Assembly: GCA_023431345.1 (NCBI GenBank)
Contig: JAEYWK010000092.1
Location: 69,524 to 133,523, forward strand
Direction of reading: 5' to 3'
Source: Pseudomonadota bacterium
GTDB taxonomy: Bacteria; Myxococcota_A; Polyangia; Polyangiales; Polyangiaceae
Length of the DNA: 64,000 nt
A program made the position numbers and the translations under genes. Positions 37,250-45,772 of the stretch are shown piece by piece (position 1 is the stretch's first letter; each line of letters opens with the position of its first letter). The notes under the pieces were generated by a model. That model was not told where the DNA came from, searched no databases, and worked only from the letters and a program-made list of their open reading frames with translations.

Positions 37250-39127
37250 ATGCAGCAAACAGTACTTGGGCTCGCTGGCACATTCGCGCTGGTCGCAATC
37301 GCGGTAGGATCGGGCTGCAGCACGGACCCTGGCGTAGATCCCGTGACTGGTGGCACCTCACCGGTCGCCGGCACCGCGAGCCAGGCCGGCGCAGGCTCCG
37401 GGCAAGGCGGCTCTGGCCAAGCTGGCTCCGGGACGGGAGGAGTGGCTCCGGGTCCCAGCTGTGAAGGCGCGACCCCGTGCGGGGGTGACGTCGTCGGTCT
37501 CTGGAACGTCACCTCTTCCTGCGTGAAGGTCTCCGGCATGCTCGACACTGCCGGATTGAGCCTGGGCTGTCCGATGGTGCCGGTGAACGGCTCCCTGCAA
37601 GCGACGGGAACGTTCCTCGCGAATCCGGACGGGACCTTCAAGGACAACACCACGACCACCGGCACGGTGACGATGAGGCTCGACGCCCCGTGCCTGTCCG
37701 TCTCGTCGGTGGCGACCGGTTGCGACAAAATCGGTAACATCTTCGAGGCCGCAGGCTGGAAGACGGCCGTGTGCACGGGCGCCGATGGCGGCTGCGACTG
37801 CACGCTGACCGCGGATCAGAAGGGCGGGCTCGGCGCCATCGTTCCGTATACGGAGCAGGAGAGCACGTATACGACGAGCGGCAGTACGCTCAAGGCCGAG
37901 AACGTCACCTACGGCTACTGCGCGTCGAGCACGGGTCTCACGCTCAGCCCGCAGGCGTCCGCGCTCTCGGGCGCGATCGCTCTTTCGCGCGATCCTTCCG
38001 GGCCTTCCGGCGGTGGTAGCAGCGCCGGTGGCGCGGGCGGCGGCGGCGCCGGTGGCCAAGGCGGCGCCGGTGGCCAAGGCGGCGCGATGGGCGGCCAAGG
38101 CGGCCAGGGTGGCGTCGCGGGAGCAGCCGGCAGCGCTGGCGCTGGTGGCAGCGGACCGGTGGGCATGGGGCCGTGCGACATCTACAAGGCCGCGAACAAC
38201 ACGTGCGTGGCCGCTCACAGCACGATTCGCGCGCTGTTCGGCGCGTACTCCGGGCCGCTCTACCAGGTGAAGCGCGCCTCGGACGGGATGACCAAGGACA
38301 TCCCGGTGAAGAGCGTCGGCGGCTTCGCTGACTCGGCTCAGCAAGAGACGTTCTGCGCGGGAACGACCTGCACCATCTGGCGCGTCTACGATCAATCGGG
38401 TCACGGCAACTTCCTCGAGGCCGAGACGCCCGACAGCTCGGTGAAAGGTGCCCCGGGTCAGACTGCCGCCAACGCAGCGGCTGAGTCGCTCACGGTCGGC
38501 GGCCACAAGGTCTATTCGCTCTACACTCGCCCGAATCAAGCCTACTGGCGCGATGGATCCAAGACGGGGATGCCGCTCGGCGCAGAGCCGCAGGGTATCT
38601 ACATCGTCACGAGCGGCACGCACTTCAACGGCGGGTGCTGCTGGAATTACGGCAACGCGCAGCTCAGCCGCATCTACGAGGGTGGCCCCACGATGGACGC
38701 CGTGTACTTCGGCAACAACAAGCTCTGGGGCACCGGCGCCGGTAACGGTCCGTGGATCATGGCCGACATGGAAGACGGCATGCTTTCGGGCCCCAATAGC
38801 GAGCACAACCCCAACCTGCCGAGCATGCCTTACAAGTACGTCACGGCCATCGAGAAGAACAACGGCCAAACGGAGTACGCGCTTCGGGGTGCCGACGCGA
38901 CGAAGGAAACGCTCAGCACGTTCTACCAAGGCGCGCTCCCGTCAGGTAAGCGCCCCATGAAGAAGCAAGGCGCGATCGTGCTCGGCAGCGGTGGTGACTG
39001 CTGCCTCAAGAACAACAACCTGAGCGAAGGCACCTTCTACGAGGGCGCGATCGTCACCGGCTACCCCGCGAACGCGACAGAAGACGCGATTCAGTTGAAC
39101 ATCCAGAAGGCCGGCTACGGAAAGTAG
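37250..39127 (+). CDS. GH54 alpha-L-arabinofuranosidase-like lipoprotein
   Basis: A 625-aa exported protein. The signal ends near Cys23 and is followed by a Gly/Ser linker, a ~190-residue Cys-rich beta domain, a second Gly-rich linker (about residues 250-300), and a C-terminal catalytic domain from about residue 305. This domain matches the GH54/AbfB catalytic fold: P-C-D-I-Y-K-A-A, C-V-A-A-H-S-T-x-R-A-L, Y-D-Q-S-G-H-G-N, GGCCWNYGN, I-M-A-D-M-E-D-G with the nucleophile-type Glu, and L-G-S-G-G-D with the acid/base-type Asp. It probably removes arabinose from plant polysaccharide at the cell surface. The start follows GGAGG by 7 nt. It is monocistronic; GH54 is best known in fungi. Confidence 0.88.
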   Translation: MQQTVLGLAGTFALVAIAVGSGCSTDPGVDPVTGGTSPVAGTASQAGAGSGQGGSGQAGSGTGGVAPGPSCEGATPCGGDVVGLWNVTSSCVKVSGMLDTAGLSLGCPMVPVNGSLQATGTFLANPDGTFKDNTTTTGTVTMRLDAPCLSVSSVATGCDKIGNIFEAAGWKTAVCTGADGGCDCTLTADQKGGLGAIVPYTEQESTYTTSGSTLKAENVTYGYCASSTGLTLSPQASALSGAIALSRDPSGPSGGGSSAGGAGGGGAGGQGGAGGQGGAMGGQGGQGGVAGAAGSAGAGGSGPVGMGPCDIYKAANNTCVAAHSTIRALFGAYSGPLYQVKRASDGMTKDIPVKSVGGFADSAQQETFCAGTTCTIWRVYDQSGHGNFLEAETPDSSVKGAPGQTAANAAAESLTVGGHKVYSLYTRPNQAYWRDGSKTGMPLGAEPQGIYIVTSGTHFNGGCCWNYGNAQLSRIYEGGPTMDAVYFGNNKLWGTGAGNGPWIMADMEDGMLSGPNSEHNPNLPSMPYKYVTAIEKNNGQTEYALRGADATKETLSTFYQGALPSGKRPMKKQGAIVLGSGGDCCLKNNNLSEGTFYEGAIVTGYPANATEDAIQLNIQKAGYGK

Positions 39128-39136
39128 CGGCTCCGC

Positions 39137-39952
39137 TCAAGGCCCCACGCCTGCTCGATCCGCTTCGAGCAGGCGCAGGTGGCGGTCGAGGTGGGGCAAG
39201 CGTGGGTCGAGGCGCTGGGCAGCTTGGTAGCTCGCTCGCGCCTCGTCGGCGCGGCCGAGCAGGTGGAGCGCGGCGCCCAGGCTCGCGTGCGCTTCGGCGA
39301 AGCGGGGGAAGTGCTGCACCGCGCGCGCGTAGGCGGCGCGTGCCTCCTCGAGACGGCGCTCGCGTCGACGTTGGTTACCAACGTTGAACTCGATGACGCC
39401 CACGCATTCGTCGGCGGTGAGTGGCCGGCCGTACTCGCCTCCCCCGCCGCTGGGAACGGGAAAGCGGCCGTCGTACCAGGCGTCGGACATGGCCTCGCCG
39501 CGCCGCAGCAGCTCGACGTTCGTGTGCGCGCCCGCGTGCTCCAGCCGTACGTAAAAGTGGCCGGGTCGCAGCACGCCGCGCGCCGCGCGCCCCAACGCCT
39601 CCGTCAGGGCCAGGTACAGCGATCCGAGGCCGACGCAGCTGCCGCGACGGTCGCGCAGCACGCTCGGCAGCAGCACGAAGCGCAGATCGGTATCGACGAC
39701 TTCGCGCTGGAAGCCGCGATCGTCGAAGATCAGCTCGCGCAGCGCGCGGTCGAGCGACGCGCCCCGCTCCAGGCGCTCACGAGCCAGCGCGGTGAGACGC
39801 TCGAGCTCGCGCCAGTAGAAGCGCTCGCCATCGGCGTCGACCCGCACGGCGCTCCGCGCCGCCGCTAGCGCGGAAGCGGCGAAGCTCTGCCTCGGGGCTG
39901 CGCGCGCACAAGCCGCGCTCGCGACCGCCAGCAGCAGCGCGCGCCGCCTCAT
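39137..39952 (-). CDS. SirB1-type transglutaminase-like protein with TPR
   Basis: A 271-aa protein with an N-terminal hydrophobic, Ala/Arg-rich signal-like start. A SirB1/transglutaminase-like core follows (Cys in G-S-C-V-G-L-G near residue 105, His in P-G-H-F-Y-V-R), then two C-terminal TPR units (A-Y-A-R-A-V-Q-H-F-P and L-G-A-A-L-H-L-L-G). Function is unknown. It starts in a 4-nt overlap with the AlgX-like gene and is the last gene of the polysaccharide operon. A hairpin at 39149-39174 inside its 3' end (GCCTGCTCG/CGAGCAGGC) could also stop transcription from the convergent GH54 gene. Confidence 0.8.
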   Translation of the reverse strand: MRRRALLLAVASAACARAAPRQSFAASALAAARSAVRVDADGERFYWRELERLTALARERLERGASLDRALRELIFDDRGFQREVVDTDLRFVLLPSVLRDRRGSCVGLGSLYLALTEALGRAARGVLRPGHFYVRLEHAGAHTNVELLRRGEAMSDAWYDGRFPVPSGGGGEYGRPLTADECVGVIEFNVGNQRRRERRLEEARAAYARAVQHFPRFAEAHASLGAALHLLGRADEARASYQAAQRLDPRLPHLDRHLRLLEADRAGVGP

Positions 39953-41985
39953 GGCTTCTTCAGCGGCTCCCAGTCTTCCCAGTAGTTGTAAAGATCGCGC
40001 GCCGTCATCAACCAGATGACCAGCTTCTTCGTGCCGAGCGCGTCGTGGCCGCGTCGCAGCAGCTTTTGTCGCACGTTCGGGCCTCCGCCGTAGCTCATCA
40101 CCAGGTCGAGCGGGTAGGAGATGCCGCGGGCTACGTGGGCCGAAACGCCCGCGTGCTCAGCGTCGGTGAGCTGGTAGACCCCGCCAAAGCTGTCGCTGAG
40201 CAGCACGATCGGGCTATCTGCCTCGTCGTCGTACGGCTGCTGACCGGGCCCCAACACCTGGTGCGCGATCAAGGTCTCGGGCGTGTACTTCTTCTGCTCG
40301 GACTCCAGCAAGCGCGACTGCAGGTCGCCGAAGCGCGTGAACTTCGTCTCACGCTCGCTGAAGCTCCGACCGTGACGCGCCAGCGCCGGGTACCACGGGT
40401 ACTTCTTGACGCGAGCGCTGAGCTGCTGCGCCGCGAGACGTAGGCCGCGATCGGTCCAGTGCGTGTCCTGCCGCTGAAACAGCAGCGGCTCTGCGCCTGC
40501 CGCCTTCGCCTGCTTGGCTTCCAGGAACGACGGCAGCAGGTCGACGACCTCCACGCCCGCCTTCGAGAGGCTGAGCAAGAACTTGCGGAAGTAGGGGTTG
40601 ACGATTGGCTGCTCGAGCCCGCCCGCGACCAGCTTCTCGGGATACACCTCGACCTTGGTCGGGACGGGAACGAACAGGAAGTCGACCCCCACGGCCTCGA
40701 GCTCGCGCTTGAACTCCACGATGATGGGCAGCGGATTCTTGCCTTTGCGCTGCTGCTCGAGGTCGCCGCCCACGACGTACTCGAGGCTGTTTCGATAAAA
40801 GAGGAAGCCATCCTCGCCCGAGAGCGCCTTGACCTTGCCCGGCATGGCGCGCACGCGCTTCTTGACGCTGGCCTGAAAGCCCGCGAGCTGCGACGACCAC
40901 TTGGACCACGAGCCTTTGCCGTGCGTGGCAAGCTCCTTCTCGAGCGCGCGCGTCAAGGTCTTGGTGTCGGGGCTCGGCTCAGTCTTCGGGAGCTGGAGCG
41001 CCGTGGCTGAGCCCTTGCCCGACGCTTGCTCGCGCGGTGCGTCGCTGTCGATGAGGATCACGTTGTACGTCGGCTTGCCCTGCGGCTTGCCGCGCAGCAC
41101 GATCGCGGGATTATCGAACTCGCGTCCGCCAAGCTCGCGCTTGATCTCGGCTTCGGTGTGCTCGTCGGGCCACTTGGCCCCCGCCGGAACCAGGTCGGTG
41201 TTGAACGAAGGGTACCAATACGACGACAGCTGATTGGCCCATGCCTTCACGCCCGCGGCGTCGAGCACGGGCGCTAGGTAGTCGCCGGTGATCGCGTCCA
41301 GCAGCGGCGGAGCCACGCTACTTTGGCTCACGCGCCCGTAGATCTCTGGGAAACCATCGCCGTCTTGATCGGGCAGGCCTGCCAGCGGCGTGAGCCAGGG
41401 CTGGATTTCGACCTTGGCCCACAGCTCGCGTGGACCCGCGGCGGGCGCATGCAGGTAGAGCTCGCTCAAGAGCTGGCCCGGGGTGCCGGGCGGCAGCGCG
41501 AGCCCCCACCTCTCCTCGCGCACGGCCGAGCCCACGTCCGCGAGCGCTTCGGCGCCCTCCACTTTCCGCGACTGCAAGAACTCCGAGAGCGGAGCGAAGG
41601 CGAGCGGCTGCAGGCGCTCGCCTTCGGTGAGCGGTGTCTTGCCGAGGTCGCTGGTGAGGGTGGCCTCTTCGAGCTTACCGCCAAAAGGCTTGCTCGTGTT
41701 GGGCTTCGCCTCCTTGGCCAGCGCGAGCTCCGGCGCCGGGTCGGCGATCATGAAGTTGGCGTGGTACGCGGCATAGTCCAGCAGCGCCCGAGTCGGACGC
41801 GCCACCACCCGCACCCAGACCTGCGACTTGGTGCGCTGGTAGTCGCGGTTGAGCGTGCGGACCTCGGCGTGCTGGGCCTGGATCGGCCTGGCGGCGTCAC
41901 CCCACGGGTACTTGGCCGAGCTCGCCTGGCAGGCCAGCGGCAACAGCCCTGCCGCCAGCAACGGTCGAAGCTCAGGCCGCCGCAT
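39949..41985 (-). CDS. AlgX/AlgJ-like SGNH O-acetylation protein (large)
   Basis: A 678-aa exported protein, probably a lipoprotein (P-L-A-C). The C-terminal half is an AlgX/AlgJ-type SGNH-hydrolase domain that transfers acetyl groups to exopolysaccharide: D-T-H-W near residue 503 supplies catalytic Asp/His and L-L-S-D-S-F near 579 the Ser. The N-terminal ~330 residues are an extra domain not typical of alginate AlgX. It works with the MBOAT protein encoded in the same run. It overlaps the GT2 gene by 14 nt upstream and the transglutaminase-like gene by 4 nt. Confidence 0.86.
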   Translation of the reverse strand: MRRPELRPLLAAGLLPLACQASSAKYPWGDAARPIQAQHAEVRTLNRDYQRTKSQVWVRVVARPTRALLDYAAYHANFMIADPAPELALAKEAKPNTSKPFGGKLEEATLTSDLGKTPLTEGERLQPLAFAPLSEFLQSRKVEGAEALADVGSAVREERWGLALPPGTPGQLLSELYLHAPAAGPRELWAKVEIQPWLTPLAGLPDQDGDGFPEIYGRVSQSSVAPPLLDAITGDYLAPVLDAAGVKAWANQLSSYWYPSFNTDLVPAGAKWPDEHTEAEIKRELGGREFDNPAIVLRGKPQGKPTYNVILIDSDAPREQASGKGSATALQLPKTEPSPDTKTLTRALEKELATHGKGSWSKWSSQLAGFQASVKKRVRAMPGKVKALSGEDGFLFYRNSLEYVVGGDLEQQRKGKNPLPIIVEFKRELEAVGVDFLFVPVPTKVEVYPEKLVAGGLEQPIVNPYFRKFLLSLSKAGVEVVDLLPSFLEAKQAKAAGAEPLLFQRQDTHWTDRGLRLAAQQLSARVKKYPWYPALARHGRSFSERETKFTRFGDLQSRLLESEQKKYTPETLIAHQVLGPGQQPYDDEADSPIVLLSDSFGGVYQLTDAEHAGVSAHVARGISYPLDLVMSYGGGPNVRQKLLRRGHDALGTKKLVIWLMTARDLYNYWEDWEPLKKP

Positions 41986-42685
41986 AACGACCCCGCCGGT
42001 AGTTGTACATCACGCGCAGGGCGCGCAGCCCGTAGCTCAGCGGATTCAAATGCGAAACCTCGTCACCGTAGTGCGTGCGCACCGGCTCCTCACCGACCGC
42101 GAGACCGCGCGCGCGCGCCGACGCGATCATTTCCAGATCGAAATCGAAGCTGTTCGAGAGGCGGCGGTAGGGCAAACCCAGCGCGGCCGGTCCGTAGAGC
42201 AGGTATCCGCTGTGATAGTCGGTCATGGCAAGCTTCAGGGTGTGATTCTCGACGCGGTTGAGCAGCGCGTTGGCCACGTATTTGTAGAGCGGCATGCCGC
42301 CCGAGAGCGCGGTGCCCGACGCGATGCGCGAGCCCTGGAGCAAGTCGAGCCGGCGCTCCGCGAGCGCACGACACAAGGCTGGCAGCTCTTCGGGGCTGTA
42401 TTGCCCGTCGGCGTGCACGCACGCCACGACGCTGGGCGCATGCAGGCGCGCGGCGTCCAGCCCGTCTTTCATGGCCGCGCCGTAGCCACCGTTGTGCGCG
42501 CGTGAAACCAGCTGAACCGGCGCGCGCTCGAAACGCGCGGCGCGCACCTGACTCGCGGTGTCGTCGCGGCTCCCGTCATCCACGACGATCAGGCGCGACA
42601 GCTCCGGCAGCGGGGCGAGCCGCGCGAGCACGCCCGCGATGTGGCGCCCGGCGTCGTAAGCGGGGATGACTACGACTAGCTTCAT
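41972..42685 (-). CDS. Family 2 glycosyltransferase (DPM1-like)
   Basis: A 237-aa cytoplasmic GT2: V-V-I-P-A-Y at the N-terminus, V-V-D-D-G-S-R-D-D-T, the D-A-D-like H-A-D-G-Q-Y metal site, and GSR. It resembles polyprenyl-phosphate sugar transferases, though no C-terminal membrane span is present. The ATG at 42685 is chosen because it overlaps the stop of the upstream epimerase gene by 4 nt; the longer open frame upstream only shadows that gene. Confidence 0.9.
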   Translation of the reverse strand: MKLVVVIPAYDAGRHIAGVLARLAPLPELSRLIVVDDGSRDDTASQVRAARFERAPVQLVSRAHNGGYGAAMKDGLDAARLHAPSVVACVHADGQYSPEELPALCRALAERRLDLLQGSRIASGTALSGGMPLYKYVANALLNRVENHTLKLAMTDYHSGYLLYGPAALGLPYRRLSNSFDFDLEMIASARARGLAVGEEPVRTHYGDEVSHLNPLSYGLRALRVMYNYRRGRYAAA

Positions 42686-43764
42686 GCCACGCTCGCCTGC
42701 TCGCTCGCCGCGCGGGACGAGGCGCCGGCCACGTCCGCGTAGCGCTCGATGTAGTCCCGCAAGATTGCCGGCAGCATCTCGCTCAGACCAATCCGTGGCT
42801 CCCAGCCCAGGAGACGCCGAGCTTTCTCGATGTCGGGGATGCGCTGCGCCGTGTCGTCGTAACCTTCGCCGTACAGCTCGCGAGCCGTGACGTGCTCGAA
42901 CCGCGCGGGCCGGGCGTAGGGCATTTGGGCCGCGAACTCGCGGGCGAGCCGCGAAGCCAGCTCGGCGATGCTGACCTCGTTGCGCGGGTTGCCCAGGTTC
43001 AGGATCTGACCGCGACACGCGTCGCGGCGCTCGATCATGCGGCACACCGCCGCCGTCATGTCCGAGACATCCATGAAAGCGCGCCGCTGCCTGCCGCCGT
43101 CCACCAGGGCCAGCGGCTCTCCTCGCAGCAGCTGATGAATGAAGCAGGCGAGCACGCGCGGGACGCCCTCGCCGTCGATGCCCGGCAGGTAATCCATGCG
43201 CGGGCCGATGGTGTTGAAGGGGCGCACGATCGAGAACTCGAGCTGGTGGTGCCGCCCGTGGGCCCAGATCACGCGCTCCATCAGCTGCTTGGCGCAGGCG
43301 TAGGTCCAGCGCTCGCGATGGATGGGCCCGAGCACGCTGCACGAGTCGTCCTCGTTCATCTCGAGCGTCGGCTGCGCGTCGGCGTCGAGGGCTCGACGGC
43401 CGTAGATCTCGGCCGTCGAAAAGTGGATCAAGCGCACTCGCCGCTCGGTGCAGCGCTTCACGAGAGGCAAGAGATGAGTGAAGCTCGCGTCGATGACCTC
43501 GAGCGGCTGCGTCGAGTAGAGCGCGGGGTTGCACAGCGCAGTGAGCGAAATCACGACGCTGGAGCCGCGCGTCACTTCGTCCACCACCCCGGGGTCTTCG
43601 ACGCGCGCCCGGAGCCGACGGATGCGCGCATCCTCGGCGCCGAGCTTGTCGAAGGTCACGTCTACGGCGTCGATCTCACAGCCGAAGCGCTCGATCAGCG
43701 CCGGCACCAGGTGGGAGCCGATGAAGCCCCCCGCCCCCAACACCGCGATTCGACGCCCAGTCAT
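42682..43764 (-). CDS. ArnA/UXS-like NAD-dependent sugar-nucleotide enzyme
   Basis: A 360-aa extended SDR. NAD binding is at GAGGFIGSHL near residue 11, the catalytic region is F-S-T-A-E-I-Y-G near 120 and Y-A-C-A-K near 157. Segments R-P-F-N-T-I-G-P-R and V-D-G-G-R-Q-R-R-A-F-M-D resemble the decarboxylase half of ArnA (UDP-glucuronate decarboxylase), but the exact substrate cannot be fixed. It likely supplies a nucleotide sugar to the neighbouring glycosyltransferase. Confidence 0.85.
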   Translation of the reverse strand: MTGRRIAVLGAGGFIGSHLVPALIERFGCEIDAVDVTFDKLGAEDARIRRLRARVEDPGVVDEVTRGSSVVISLTALCNPALYSTQPLEVIDASFTHLLPLVKRCTERRVRLIHFSTAEIYGRRALDADAQPTLEMNEDDSCSVLGPIHRERWTYACAKQLMERVIWAHGRHHQLEFSIVRPFNTIGPRMDYLPGIDGEGVPRVLACFIHQLLRGEPLALVDGGRQRRAFMDVSDMTAAVCRMIERRDACRGQILNLGNPRNEVSIAELASRLAREFAAQMPYARPARFEHVTARELYGEGYDDTAQRIPDIEKARRLLGWEPRIGLSEMLPAILRDYIERYADVAGASSRAASEQASVA

Positions 43765-43767
43765 GGT

Positions 43768-44793
43768 CTAGCTGCCCCCGCCGATGAAAATGTCGGGCCA
43801 GCGGTCGTTGCCGGAGTTGAAGGTCAGGCGCGCCGCTTTTTCGGGCGGGCTGCCGACCTCCCACAAGTAGATCTCGTAGTCGGCGGTGTCGTGGTCGTGC
43901 CCTCGCTGGGTGATGCCCCAAACCAGCCATTTGCCGTCGCTCGAGAGTTCTGGGAAATACTCATGCGAGCGGCGGCCTGGCAGATCGATGAACACCTGAT
44001 CGTCCACCGAGCTCTCTTTCGGAGGCTTCCCGTCGTTGATCGGCATCTTGAGCACGCGACTGCCGCCGTTGCCGGTGGGGTGGACCCAGTAGATCGAGGA
44101 TTGATCCGGAGTCCAGTTCACCTGACAACCGAGGCCGGTCTGGGTCCAGGTCTTCTTGGCGACGTCCCAGATGCCGGTTTCGCGCTTGGAGCCGCGCAGG
44201 GTGATCGCGATGTACTTGCCGTCGCTGGAGAGCTCTGGCTGCTGAAGCAGCGCGCCGTCTAGGTCCGAGTTGCCCTCGCTGTCCATGATCTGCTGCTCGT
44301 CGCCGCCCAGCTCGCTACGGAAGATCTTGGTGCCGCGCACGTACAAGATCTCATTTTGCGAGATCCAGCTGCCCCAGCTGGCGTCGCTCACCACCTTCGT
44401 CGGTTCGGAGCCGTCGGTGCCCACCGTGTACAAGTCCCACTTGTCGCTGGCGTTCGCGTCGCGCTCGCTGACCCAGCCCTTCTTGCTGCGGGTAAACAGC
44501 ACCTTGGCGCCGTCGGGAGAGAAGCGCGGGAACCAATCGACCTCATCCCCTCGGGTGATTTGTTTGACGTCCGAGCCGTCGGTCTTCATCGTGAAAAGGT
44601 CGTGGTTGGCGACGCGCGAGCTGGACCAGACGATCAGGCCGCCGGCTTTGCCGCCTACCTCTTTCATGAGCGCGGCTTCCTCTGCGGGCGGCGCGTCATC
44701 GGCGCCCTTGGGGGGCGCTCCTCCCACGGAAGAGCAGCCGAGCGCAGCCAGAACGGCGAGGGGGAAGAGACGGGACGCAACACTTACGGTCAT
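43768..44793 (-). CDS. TolB-like beta-propeller lipoprotein
   Basis: A 341-aa predicted lipoprotein (lipobox L-A-A-L-G-C) with PD40/WD40-like beta-propeller repeats (F-S-P-D-G-A-K-V-L-F, L-S-S-D-G-K-Y-I-A-I, L-S-S-D-G-K-W-L-V-W). Such propellers bind partners or glycans; no enzyme motif is evident. A good AAGGA ribosome-binding site precedes the ATG. It lies between the two epimerase-type genes in the polysaccharide operon. Confidence 0.83.
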   Translation of the reverse strand: MTVSVASRLFPLAVLAALGCSSVGGAPPKGADDAPPAEEAALMKEVGGKAGGLIVWSSSRVANHDLFTMKTDGSDVKQITRGDEVDWFPRFSPDGAKVLFTRSKKGWVSERDANASDKWDLYTVGTDGSEPTKVVSDASWGSWISQNEILYVRGTKIFRSELGGDEQQIMDSEGNSDLDGALLQQPELSSDGKYIAITLRGSKRETGIWDVAKKTWTQTGLGCQVNWTPDQSSIYWVHPTGNGGSRVLKMPINDGKPPKESSVDDQVFIDLPGRRSHEYFPELSSDGKWLVWGITQRGHDHDTADYEIYLWEVGSPPEKAARLTFNSGNDRWPDIFIGGGS

Positions 44794-44806
44794 TTCGTTT
44801 TCCTTT

Positions 44807-45772
44807 CTAGGCGGGGCCAGGCCCGAGCAGCGGCTGGCCTCGAGACGCGCAGCTCTGCTCGTCGGCGAGCGGGAAGCAGCGCTGAAAACCTTCGCGGACG
44901 CCGAGGGGCCGGTACCCGAGGTCGCGCATGGCTTCGCTCGGATCCAAATCGGCGTCGTTGATGACGCCCGCGATCGCGCTCCCGGTCAGCGCCGGCCGCG
45001 GGACGGTGTGGCTCATCACGAACGCGAGCGCGCGACAGAGCGGCACCGGCAGCGGCACGATGGGGCGCGGTCGATCGAGGTGCAGCAGCAGCAGCGACGC
45101 GAGCTCACGCATGCTGATGGGCTCCGCGCCGCTGAAATTGTAGACTTTCCCCCAGGCCGCGCGGCTGCCCGCCAGCCGCGCGAGACCATCGACGACGTCC
45201 TCGGCCCAGACCGGCCGCTTGAGCGCTCCTCCGGCACCGATGAACGGCACGATCGGGAAGCGCCGCAAGTAGTCGAGGAACATCATCAGCTCCTGCCCGC
45301 CACCGGCCTCGTAGACGAGGGTCGGGCGGACGATGGTGTACGCGAGCTCGTGAGCCGCCGCCCGCACGATGCCCTCGGCCGCGAGCTTGGACTCGGCGTA
45401 TGGCGTGCGGCGCGGGTAGGTCACGGACGCGGACGACACGTAGATGAAGTGACGCGCCCGCCCGCGCAGAGCGGCCTCGACGACGTTCGCGGTGCCTCGA
45501 CGGTTGACCCGCTCGAAGACGCTCGGGTCGTGCGAGACGATGACGGCCGCGAGGTGATAGACGGTGTCGACGCCATCGCACAGCCCGCTGAGGGTGGAGC
45601 GGTCGCTCACGTCCCCCTCGCGCAGCTCGCAGCCCAGCGGCTCGAGACGCGCTCGGAGCGGATCGCCGGGCAGCACCAGGGCGCGCACCTGGTGGCCCTC
45701 GCGCCGAAGCCGCGCGACCAGGCGCGCTCCCATCACGCCCGCCGCGCCCGTCACGAGGACGTGCGACGTCAC
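44807..45772 (-). CDS. NAD-dependent epimerase/dehydratase
   Basis: A 321-aa extended SDR with T-G-A-A-G-V-M-G near residue 8, Y-H-L-A-A near 73, catalytic S-S-A-S-V-T and Y-A-E-S-K near residues 125-130. The substrate is probably a nucleotide sugar, but steroid- or flavonoid-type reductases share this pattern. It starts in a 4-nt overlap with the upstream AlgJ-like gene. Confidence 0.85.
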   Translation of the reverse strand: MTSHVLVTGAAGVMGARLVARLRREGHQVRALVLPGDPLRARLEPLGCELREGDVSDRSTLSGLCDGVDTVYHLAAVIVSHDPSVFERVNRRGTANVVEAALRGRARHFIYVSSASVTYPRRTPYAESKLAAEGIVRAAAHELAYTIVRPTLVYEAGGGQELMMFLDYLRRFPIVPFIGAGGALKRPVWAEDVVDGLARLAGSRAAWGKVYNFSGAEPISMRELASLLLLHLDRPRPIVPLPVPLCRALAFVMSHTVPRPALTGSAIAGVINDADLDPSEAMRDLGYRPLGVREGFQRCFPLADEQSCASRGQPLLGPGPA

